From contig JADKCK010000079.1 of assembly GCA_016718845.1 (NCBI GenBank), positions 1-22,702 on the forward strand: a DNA stretch of 22,702 bases, read 5' to 3'. The translations under genes were made by a program, and so were the position numbers. The notes beneath the pieces were generated by a model that saw only the letters and a list, made by a program, of their open reading frames with translations, was not told the origin of the DNA and ran no database searches. The stretch is from Sphingobacteriales bacterium. GTDB taxonomy: Bacteria; Bacteroidota; Bacteroidia; Chitinophagales; UBA2359. Below, one piece after another: positions 8,301-15,354 of the stretch (positions are counted from its first letter, which is position 1; each line of letters starts with the position of its first letter).

Positions 8301-10380
8301 CCCCGCCATTTGCCGTTACTGTTAAGCTACCATTGGGGTTGTTGCAAGTAGTATTTTGTTGATTGCTGATGATTAGCGTAGGTGCGGGTAAATCGGCAAC
8401 TACGGCTGTTGTATTTGTTTGGCAGTTGTTGGCATCGGTAACAGTTACTTGGTAGCTGCCTGCTACTAAGTTAATAGCCGTATTAGATACCGACCCTCCA
8501 GCATTCCAACTGTACAAAACAGCCGTTCCTATCGTATTAACAACAATGCCGCCCGTAGCTTGTCCGCAACTGGCATCGGTAATTTGTACATTGTCAATGC
8601 TAATACCTGCAATAGTGCCTACGGTGGCAGCAGCAGTGGCGGTACAGTTGTTTCCGTCCGATACCGTTACGGTGTAATTGCCTTGAGCAATGCCTATGGC
8701 GTTGGCATTATTGCCTACGCTTGCCAAACTCCATGCGTAGCTAAACGGAGCAGTGCCGCCGCTTATGTTGGTATCAATGCTGCCGTTGTTTTGTTGGCAA
8801 GCCTCGTCCTCAACACCAGCTATTTGTAGGGTTGGTGGGGCTACATTATCTATGGTAACCGTTTGGGTGGTGCTACAGCCGTTTGCGTCCGATACCGTTA
8901 CCACGTAGTTGCCCTGCAAAAGCCCCGTAGCCGTAGCATTATTACCTACACCTGCTGCGCTCCATGCGTAGCTTAGTGGGTTAGTGCCGCCTGTGGCATC
9001 AACAAGGGCTTGCCCGTTGGCATTGCCGCAAGTGCTGGCTGTTGGGGTGATGTTGTTAATGGTGGGGGCTGGTAAATTATCTACCGTAAACGTTACCGTA
9101 TCGGTACAAGAGTTGGCATCGGTAACAGTAACGCTGTAGCTACCTTGGCTTAGTCCTGTTTGCGAGCCACCCGCCGATACGTTGGGCAACCACACATAAC
9201 TCATTGCTCCCGTACCACTTGCAACGGCTAAAGTAACACTTCCGTTGGCGTTGCCACAAGTAGCTGCGTTGTTTTGGGCAACACTTAGGTCGGGGTTAGG
9301 ACTATCGCCCACGTTTATTGTTTCTACATCGGTACAACCATTGTCGTCGGTGGCAGTAACGGTGTAGGTGCCTGTGGGTATATTTGTCAGGGTAGATGTA
9401 GTTTGGTTGTTAAACGACCAAAGCAAATCGAGTGTGCCAGTGCCACCCGATGCGGTAACGGTAATAGCACCATTAGCCAATCCACAACGGGCATCGGTAA
9501 CGCTACTTACCACAATATTTGGCGAGCTAAGGTCGTTCAGCGATACTGTTTCGGTATCGGTGCAGCCGCTTTGGTCTGTAACCGTAACGGTGTATGTTCC
9601 GTTGGTTAAATTGCTTACATCTTGGGTTGTACTATTAGCTGCGTCCGACCAAACATAACTTAATGTTCCATCGCCATCGGCTACGCTAATGTTAATGGCG
9701 CCGGTGGCTTGTCCGCAACTGGCATCGGTGGTATTATCCACACTAATAACAGGGGGTAAAGTATTGCTGATGCTAAACGTAACCACATCGGTGCAACTAC
9801 TTTGGTCGGTAACGGTAACGGTATAGTTGCCTGCCGCTAAGGTAGTTACGTTGGTTTGGTTATTAAACGCCACATTCGACCAATTGTAGGTAAAGTTGCC
9901 TGTACCGCCGCTTGTTACGCCAATATCAACCTGTCCGTTGTTGTTGCCACAAGTAGCATTTTGGGTAGATAATACATCAAGTACAGGTGGGGTTGTGTCG
10001 TCTATGGTAATAGTTTCTGATGCTTGACAACCATTGGTATCTTCTACCACTAAAGTATAAGTACCGCCTGCCACATTGTTTATTGTGCCATTACTAGCCC
10101 CTGCAACGGCAGGAGTCCAGGTGTAGGTTAAGCTACCTTGTCCGCCGCTGGCAGTAAGGTTAGCTGCACCGTTGTTGTTTTGGCACGATGCAGCAGTAAC
10201 GGTATTTACCGTAATACTAGGTGCGCCTGCGTCGGATATATCAATACTTGCAACAGCCGTACAGCCGTTGGCATCGGTAGCCGTAACGCTGTAGCTACCC
10301 GATGCAAGCCCCGATACATTGCTGCCATTGGCAACACCGGCGCCAAAAAGGTAGGTAATAGTTCCAGCACCGTTGCCTGC
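5299..10380 (-). CDS. Giant adhesin, middle segment (repeats 17-35, FN3-, Ig- and PKD-like domains)
   Basis: This continues the preceding segment in another frame. The frame opens right after a TAG at 10383-10381; the first possible start codon is a GTG at 10074, but domain continuity shows coding from about 10377. It holds about 19 SprB-like units of the second type (CGQANGS...YSWSN...GNYTVTVTDANGC), which are more diverse than those of the N-terminal segment. One unit, near 6790-6900, has two extra Cys (LSCDTYTL and ILCFDAP). An FN3-like domain (IEFVWTPVVGATGYQISV), an Ig-like domain and a PKD-like domain (FSWNFGTAGTQTG) follow. The frame runs off into a stop at 5299 because one base is missing near 5330. 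It is not an independent gene: it has no signal peptide and no start of its own. Confidence 0.8.
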   Translation of the reverse strand, partial: AGNGAGTITYLFGAGVANGSNVSGLASGSYSVTATDANGCTAVASIDISDAGAPSITVNTVTAASCQNNNGAANLTASGGQGSLTYTWTPAVAGASNGTINNVAGGTYTLVVEDTNGCQASETITIDDTTPPVLDVLSTQNATCGNNNGQVDIGVTSGGTGNFTYNWSNVAFNNQTNVTTLAAGNYTVTVTDQSSCTDVVTFSISNTLPPVISVDNTTDASCGQATGAINISVADGDGTLSYVWSDAANSTTQDVSNLTNGTYTVTVTDQSGCTDTETVSLNDLSSPNIVVSSVTDARCGLANGAITVTASGGTGTLDLLWSFNNQTTSTLTNIPTGTYTVTATDDNGCTDVETINVGDSPNPDLSVAQNNAATCGNANGSVTLAVASGTGAMSYVWLPNVSAGGSQTGLSQGSYSVTVTDANSCTDTVTFTVDNLPAPTINNITPTASTCGNANGQALVDATGGTNPLSYAWSAAGVGNNATATGLLQGNYVVTVSDANGCSTTQTVTIDNVAPPTLQIAGVEDEACQQNNGSIDTNISGGTAPFSYAWSLASVGNNANAIGIAQGNYTVTVSDGNNCTATAAATVGTIAGISIDNVQITDASCGQATGGIVVNTIGTAVLYSWNAGGSVSNTAINLVAGSYQVTVTDANNCQTNTTAVVADLPAPTLIISNQQNTTCNNPNGSLTVTANGGAGGFSYAWSHDATLTATTATNLDALSYTITVTDVANCTATAQATLTNTAPPTLAEGIVSNANCGQSNGSASVIVNGGTAPFSYQWNDPNNQTTQTATGLAAAGYDVVVTDANGCTANLGIAVTNLNGPVIVVDDVVPSTCGAANGSIGITASGGTGTLSYLWSNGAITEDVANLLPNDYGVTVSDAGGCVAVEVITIDDNPPPTVALTGMTEASCGQSDGSLTALAAGNATPFSYVWSDASAQNTALATNLATGNYTLTVTDNNGCTVTLNATVDPASGPTVSQNGSTAASCGQANGSATVTASGGLAPLAYSWQGNPANNSPSNNSMAAGNYLVTVTDANGCTATVDVTVPSENGPAVVVDAVVDATCGQANGSIMVSTSNGVAPYTYNWSNDFNNNSTNNNNLANGTYTVTATDANGCEATATGEVLMANSPQITVDNTTDETCGLDNGAIEVSVTGGLAPYTFAWSNASSAQNQNNLSCDTYTLTVTDANGCSTNTSVTILCFDAPTVSLVANATTCGLDNGSVTATPAGGTGLISYNWNPAQPNANSINNLAAADYTVTISDANGCTATSSINVATSTAPVLTEGNIVLATCGQANGQATVITNNGTAPYGYEWNTSPAQNTATASNIASGLYGVTVTDALGCTDDLSVTVGNANGPSATTLDGAALCGTPEGSLTVTANGGSGGYSYVWSDPSSQTTAVATGLLPGVYTVTVTDSAGCSIVTDAEVVGSIPATVVSCGTVTDNSIEFVWTPVVGATGYQISVNNGTPQNVGNVTSFDVTGLAENETVTIVVIVIGAAECGNSPAANGSCTTIDLGCPPLGFTVVGLNNTYCVDNGLVPLNFTPAGGTFSGIGVSGNNFNPQIAGVGPHNITYTYSPDADCTYDTTVVVTVAPLPIPDFDNVVGVCVGEPVTFTYVSNAAQIASFSWNFGTAGTQTGVGPHTASWTTPGIQTIGLTVVDNNGCEAATSGTVMMSSVTAGISANFSNVLFAPQQLCK

Positions 10381-13300
10381 CTACGCTGGCGGTTCCGTTG
10401 CTTTGTCCGCAAGTAGAGGTTGTTGTTGTTACCGATACTTGCAAGGCAGTAGGCTCTGTAATAGTATTGGTAGCCGTAGCGGTGCAGCCATTGGCATCGG
10501 TAACGGTTACGCTAATGGCACCTGCTGGTAAATTAGTGGCATTAGTGCCGCTATCGCCGTTGCTCCATATATAGCCAAGTGTTCCTGTTCCGCCACTTGC
10601 AGTAGCGGTTGCGCTACCATCGGCAGCGCCATTACACAAAACATTTGTTGGGGTGATACTGGCAGATACTGCCGTAGGTTGGGTAAGTGCCGTGTTAGCT
10701 ATGGCGGTGCAGCCGTTTGCATCGGTAACAGTAACATCAAAACTACCTAATGCAAGATTGGTAGCCGTTTGGTTGCTTTGTCCGTTGTTCCAAGCATAGG
10801 TATATGGGATAACTCCGTTGGCGGGTGTAACCGTTGCCGAGCCATCGCTGCCACCATTGCACAATGGATTAGTAGGAGCAATACTTGCGGTAACGGGTAC
10901 AGGCTCGGTAAGTATTTGGTTGGCGGTGGCGGTACAACCGTTGGCGTCGGTAACAGTTACGGTAATGCTGCCAATACCCAGTGCGGTGGCATTACTGCCC
11001 GATTGTCCGTTGCTCCAAACAAAAGCGTCTGCACCTGTGCCACCGCTTGCCGCTGCTATAGCCTGTCCGTTGGTTGCACCATTACAAGTGGGGTTTGTTG
11101 GAGTAACGTTTACCGTTACGGGTGTAGGTTCGGTAAGTGTTTCGGTGGCTGTTGCTGTACAGCTATTTACATCGGTAACAGTAACACTAATAGCACCTAC
11201 TGTTAGGTTTATTGCAGGATTAACTGTTTGGGCATCGCTCCATGTATAGGTGTATGGCGTAGTACCACCATTGGCGGCAACAAGGGCTTGTCCGCTAGCG
11301 GCGCCACTACAAGTGGGGTTTGTTGGGGTAATAGCCGCACTCATGGGTGCGGGATTGTTTAAGGTGGCATTGGCAGATGCGGTACAGCCATTGGCATCGG
11401 TAACAACCACATCTATCGAGCCTGCGCCCAAGCCATTAGCCGTATCGCCTGTTTGTCCATTGCCCCATGCAAAGGTATAAGTTGGTGTGCCGCCGCCGCC
11501 TGTTGCTACGGCAGTACCATTAGCTCCGCCGCTACATAAAGGGTCGGTTGCGGCGATGCTTGCCGTTACGGGGGTAGGTTCGGTAAGGGCTGCGGTGGCA
11601 GTTGCCGTACAACTGTTGGCATCGCTAACCGTTACGCTAATGCTACCTGCACCAATGCCCGTTACACTGCTGCCGTTGGCGGTTCCGCCCGACCATGTGT
11701 AGGTATAATTGGGTCCTGTACCACCACTTGCCGATGCTACGGCACTGCCGCTTGTTGCTCCATTGCATAAAGGGTCGGTTGGGGCGATGCTTGCCGTTAC
11801 GGGCGTAGGTTCGGTAAGGGCTGCGGTGGCTGTGGCTGTACAACTGTTGGCATCGCTAACCGTTACGCTAATGCTACCCGCACCAATACCCGTTACACTA
11901 TTGCCGTTGGCAGTTCCGCCGGACCATACATAGGTATAGCCCGTGCCCGTACCACCACTTGCCGATGCGATGGCGCTGCCGCTTGTAGCTCCGCTACATA
12001 AAGGGTCGGTTGGGGCGATGCTTGCCGTTACGGGCGTAGGTTCGCTAAGGTTTGCGGTGGCTGTGGCTGTACAACTGTTGGCATCGCTAACCGTTACACT
12101 AATGCTACCTGCACCAATACCCGTTACACTATTGCCGTTGGCGGTTCCGCCCGACCATGTGTAGGTATAATTGGGTCCTGTACCACCACTTGCCGATGCT
12201 ACAGCGCTGCCGCTTGTTGCTCCGCTACATAAAGGGTCGGTTGGGGTGATGCTTGCCGTTACAGGGGTAGGTTCAGTAAGGGCTGCAGTGGCTGTGGCTG
12301 TACAACTGTTGGCATCGCTAACCGTTACGCTAATGCTACCCGCACCAATACCCGTTACGCTGCTGCCGTTGGCGGTTCCGCCCGACCATACATAGGTATA
12401 ACCCGCGCCAGTGCCACCGCTTGCCGATGCTACCGCGCTGCCGCTAGTAGCTCCATTGCATAAAGGGTTTGTTGGGGTGATGCTTGCCGTTACGGGGGTA
12501 GGTGCAGTAAGGGCTGCAGTGGCTGTTGCTGTACAACTGTTGGCATCGCTAACGGTTACGCTAATGCTACCTGCACCAATACCCGTTACACTATTGCCGT
12601 TGGCGGTTCCGCCCGACCATACATAGGTATAACCCGCGCCCGTGCCACCACTTGCCGATGCTACAGCGCTACCGCTTATTGCTCCGTTACATAAAGGGTT
12701 TGTTGGGGTGATGCTTGCCGTTACGGGGGTAGGTGGGTTAAGTGTAGCGGTGGCGGTTGCTGTGCAACTGTTGGCATCGCTAACCGTTACGCTAATGCTA
12801 CCGGCACCAATACCCGTTACACTGCTGCCGTTGGCTGTGCCACCCGACCATACATAGGTATAACCCGCACCTGTGCCACCACTGCCCGATGCTACAGCGC
12901 TGCCGCTTGTTGCTCCGTTACATAAAGGGTTTGTTGGGGTGATGCTTGCCGTTACGGGTGGCGGAGCAGTAAGGTTTGCGGTGGCAGTACCTGTACAACC
13001 GCTAGCATCTGTAACGGTAACAGTAATAGCTCCTACCGATAAGTTGGTTACGCTACTACCGTTTGGCGTACCCGAAGACCAAGAGTAACTTAAAGCTCCC
13101 GTACCGCCACTTGCCGTTACTGTAGCCGAACCATTACTGCCGCCATTACAGGTGGGATTTATGGGAGTAATATTGGCTACTATGGCAGGCGGTGCGGTAA
13201 GGACGGCATTAGCCGTAGCAGTACAACCTTTATTATCGGTGACAGTAACGGTATAAGTACCTGCACCTAAGTTACCCACCTGAAAGTTAGTTTGTCCGCC

Positions 13301-15124
13301 ATTCCAAGCAAAAGTATAGGGCGATGTTCCGCCGCTTGCTGTGGCTTGTACGCCCCCGTTGTTGTTGCTGGCACAAGTAGGATTTTGGGTAGTGATAGCT
13401 GCTGTTAAAAGAGGCGGAGCGACCAAGTTGTTGGTAGCTGTTGCCGAGCAACCATTGGCATCGGTGATGGTAACACTTATTGCACCCGCAGGGATATTAT
13501 TGTGTGTAGGGCCATTGCCTGTTCCTGCCGACCATTGGTAAGTGCTGGGGATACCTCCATTGTACTGCGCCGTTGCGCTGCCCGTACCACCTGCACAGTT
13601 GGGGTTGGTTACTACAATATTAGCAGTTGTTGGTGGTGGATTAGTTAAAGCGACAGTTGCGGTTGAGCTACATGTGCCACTAGTAACGGTTACGGTATAA
13701 GTGCCTGCCGATAATCCGCCTGTAGTACTGCTGTTTGGGTTGCTTCCACCCGACCATTGGTAGGTATATCCACCAACACCGCCTGCGGCAAGTACTAAGG
13801 CTCCGCCATCGTTGCCGCCGTTACAAGAAGGATTTTGAGCATTGGTGCCGATGGTTAAGGGCGGTGGTGCGGTAAGTGTAGCCGATGCTGTAGCCGTACA
13901 ACCCGATGTCGATGTAATTAATACGGTATAGGGACCACCTGCACCAAGCCCTGTAACGGTATTGCTTGTGCCTCCGCCAGCATTGTTGTTCCATTGGTAG
14001 GTAAATGGTGCCAAACCGTTGGGTGTTGGGTTAACTTGTACGGCACCATCGTTGATGCCTGCACACGAGGGGTCTTGTGAATTAATATTGGGCGAGATAC
14101 TGACAACCGTTACATTAACCGTAGATGGCGGCGAAGGGCAAGTGCCACTAAGTGCCGTTACAATTAGGTTATAGTTACCCGCTACGGGGTTGTTAATAGT
14201 TGGGTTTTGTTGGCTTGAGCTGTATCCATTGGGTCCTGTCCATTGGTAAGTAACGTTAGCACTAATGTTGGTACTGCCTGTTAATTGCAGTTGTTGCCCT
14301 GCGCAAAGGGGCGCATTGCTAGTGGCAATGGCAGTAGGTTGCCCAATAACTACCTGCACGTTTGCGGTATTAGAAGAACAACCATTTGGCGTTTCGGCAT
14401 AAAAAGTATAAGTACCTGCATTAGCACTAGTTGCATTAGGTATGGTAGGATTTAGCAAATTCGATGCAAATCCGTTAGGACCTGCCCAGACAAACTGTAC
14501 GCCAGGGGGTATAGGATTAAGATCGAGCGTGCCAGTTAGTTGCAAGGTGCTGCCATTGCACAACGGACCATTAGCAGCAGCAGTAGCTACAACGGGTGGG
14601 CAGTTGTTAACAATACTACAGTCGGTAGAGCCGGGTCCCCCAGTTTGGGCAGCATTAACATTGGTAGCCGAATTGCCATAATTAGTAAATAAAAGTAAAA
14701 ACACATTACCTGTTTGCGAGCTATTGGGTATGTCGATTTGTTCGTTTGCTTGTGGGCTGTAGCTACAATCTATTGGAGCGTTCAAATTACCACATTGGCT
14801 TGTGGCAGTTGCAAGGTTAGGGAAAGGTCCCCATAAGGCAAAATCAATGTCGGTATTGCCAGTATTAGTTTCTGCAATATGTATAGCTCCTGGGTCTAGG
14901 ATTTGAAGGTAGTACCAAGCAGGGTTGGGTTGGGTGCCTAAGCAGCCATAGTTGTTGCCGTTTTGGGCGGTACCGTTGTTTACGCTTGCGGGGAAACCAG
15001 CGCCTGAGTCGGTACAAAATGGGTCGGCATTTTGACAGTTGTTGCCTTGTGCAAAGGCAAGGGAGGTGTAAAAGAGCAGTAGTAAGGAAATGATTGGGGG
15101 ATGAAAGTGTAAGTGTTGTTTCAT
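10295..15124 (-). CDS. Giant adhesin, N-terminal segment (signal peptide and repeats 1-17)
   Basis: Starts at the ATG 15124-15122. Residues 1-25 are a Sec signal peptide: a hydrophobic core ISLLLLFYTSLAF and likely cleavage after AFA. An N-terminal domain follows (about 26-175; NPAWYYLQI and DIDFALWGPFP), of a kind seen at the front of many long Bacteroidota secreted proteins. Two Ig-like domains come next (WAGPNGFASN and WTGPNGYSSS), then SprB-like units of the type NPLCNG...GGTGAGYTYVWSGG...DANSC. Units 6-11 are nearly identical. The reading frame leaves the repeat pattern after CGQSNGTASV (about 10384) and ends in nonsense sequence at 10295, because of one extra base near 10378. No good promoter was found upstream. 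The previous gene on this strand, the TMTC-like one, ends 230 bp before this start. Confidence 0.85.
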   Translation of the reverse strand: MKQHLHFHPPIISLLLLFYTSLAFAQGNNCQNADPFCTDSGAGFPASVNNGTAQNGNNYGCLGTQPNPAWYYLQILDPGAIHIAETNTGNTDIDFALWGPFPNLATATSQCGNLNAPIDCSYSPQANEQIDIPNSSQTGNVFLLLFTNYGNSATNVNAAQTGGPGSTDCSIVNNCPPVVATAAANGPLCNGSTLQLTGTLDLNPIPPGVQFVWAGPNGFASNLLNPTIPNATSANAGTYTFYAETPNGCSSNTANVQVVIGQPTAIATSNAPLCAGQQLQLTGSTNISANVTYQWTGPNGYSSSQQNPTINNPVAGNYNLIVTALSGTCPSPPSTVNVTVVSISPNINSQDPSCAGINDGAVQVNPTPNGLAPFTYQWNNNAGGGTSNTVTGLGAGGPYTVLITSTSGCTATASATLTAPPPLTIGTNAQNPSCNGGNDGGALVLAAGGVGGYTYQWSGGSNPNSSTTGGLSAGTYTVTVTSGTCSSTATVALTNPPPTTANIVVTNPNCAGGTGSATAQYNGGIPSTYQWSAGTGNGPTHNNIPAGAISVTITDANGCSATATNNLVAPPLLTAAITTQNPTCASNNNGGVQATASGGTSPYTFAWNGGQTNFQVGNLGAGTYTVTVTDNKGCTATANAVLTAPPAIVANITPINPTCNGGSNGSATVTASGGTGALSYSWSSGTPNGSSVTNLSVGAITVTVTDASGCTGTATANLTAPPPVTASITPTNPLCNGATSGSAVASGSGGTGAGYTYVWSGGTANGSSVTGIGAGSISVTVSDANSCTATATATLNPPTPVTASITPTNPLCNGAISGSAVASASGGTGAGYTYVWSGGTANGNSVTGIGAGSISVTVSDANSCTATATAALTAPTPVTASITPTNPLCNGATSGSAVASASGGTGAGYTYVWSGGTANGSSVTGIGAGSISVTVSDANSCTATATAALTEPTPVTASITPTDPLCSGATSGSAVASASGGTGPNYTYTWSGGTANGNSVTGIGAGSISVTVSDANSCTATATANLSEPTPVTASIAPTDPLCSGATSGSAIASASGGTGTGYTYVWSGGTANGNSVTGIGAGSISVTVSDANSCTATATAALTEPTPVTASIAPTDPLCNGATSGSAVASASGGTGPNYTYTWSGGTANGSSVTGIGAGSISVTVSDANSCTATATAALTEPTPVTASIAATDPLCSGGANGTAVATGGGGTPTYTFAWGNGQTGDTANGLGAGSIDVVVTDANGCTASANATLNNPAPMSAAITPTNPTCSGAASGQALVAANGGTTPYTYTWSDAQTVNPAINLTVGAISVTVTDVNSCTATATETLTEPTPVTVNVTPTNPTCNGATNGQAIAAASGGTGADAFVWSNGQSGSNATALGIGSITVTVTDANGCTATANQILTEPVPVTASIAPTNPLCNGGSDGSATVTPANGVIPYTYAWNNGQSNQTATNLALGSFDVTVTDANGCTAIANTALTQPTAVSASITPTNVLCNGAADGSATATASGGTGTLGYIWSNGDSGTNATNLPAGAISVTVTDANGCTATATNTITEPTALQVSVTTTTSTCGQSNGTASVGRQRCWNYYLPFWRRCCQWQQCIGACIG
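11535..12920 (-). repeat. 231-bp tandem repeats inside the adhesin gene (six units)
   Basis: The marker cataaaggg recurs at 11535, 11766, 11997, 12228, 12459, 12690 and 12921, an exact 231-bp (77-codon) period. Units are nearly identical at DNA level, and synonymous differences are few. They encode SprB-like units 6-11. Identity this high implies recent duplication or gene conversion, and it makes copy number easy to change, or to misassemble. Confidence 0.9.
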
Positions 15125-15229
15125 TCGTAAGTATTTTTAAAAGTAGTAATCATTTTAACCTATGTTATAAATTAATGTATTTAAACTGTATTTGATAGTG
15201 TGATTAAGAACTGCTAGTAGGTAGATATG

Positions 15230-15345
15230 TGGGGTTGCTGCGCCTACAGTGCTGTGGGGGTGCCAGAGGCTGTGCCATCAGGGTAAGCCAATCATCACCC
15301 CCAAAAAAGACATTTTCCGCGTCAAGCGGGGCGAGCGCAAGCTAT
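15230..15345. other. GC-rich, foldable intergenic island
   Basis: The 230-bp gap between two minus-strand genes contains a stretch much richer in G and C than its AT-rich flanks. GGGGGTG (15256-15262) pairs with CACCCCC (15296-15302). Inside lies GGC-tgt-GCC. Next comes CCGC-gtcaa-GCGG (15317-15329). It may be a small RNA, part of the 3' region of the TMTC-like gene, or a dispersed element. A minus-strand frame is open for about 45 codons, but it has no convincing start and no recognisable product. The minus-strand hairpin at 15329-15317 is followed by AAAATGTC and a T-run, so it may also act as a weak terminator. Confidence 0.35.
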
Positions 15346-15354
15346 TGATGTGTT

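Larger units (their letters stand above)
4832..15124 (-). pseudogene. Giant T9SS-secreted SprB-repeat adhesin, whole gene with two frameshifts
   Basis: The three pieces described below form one gene of about 3,430 codons. In order: signal peptide; N-terminal domain; two Ig-like domains; about 35 SprB-like repeats of about 76 aa; an FN3-like domain (about 6105-5845); an Ig-like domain (about 5845-5595); a PKD-like domain (about 5610-5345); a short linker domain; and the T9SS type B C-terminal domain (about 5110-4835). Each repeat usually has one Cys near its start (CNG or CGQANG) and one near its end (DANGC), so one disulfide per repeat is plausible. The frame shifts at about 10378 (one extra base) and about 5330 (one missing base); correcting both gives an unbroken domain series. 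Whether these are sequence errors or real inactivation cannot be told here. The expected role is cell-surface adhesion or gliding, by analogy with SprB-like proteins. Confidence 0.85.

Noticed and set aside
5300..10400. Programmed ribosomal frameshifting in the first adhesin
   Set aside because: No slippery heptamer or downstream stem was seen at either site, and two opposite shifts 5 kb apart would be needed.
10769..13541. Many plus-strand reading frames of 66-145 codons opposite the adhesin repeats
   Set aside because: They recur with the 231-bp period and mirror the adhesin codons; the minus strand has the real domains.
15125..15229. A promoter for the adhesin gene starting at 15124
   Set aside because: No TAnnTTTG box with a suitable TTTG was found on the minus strand; the gene may be transcribed together with the TMTC-like gene.
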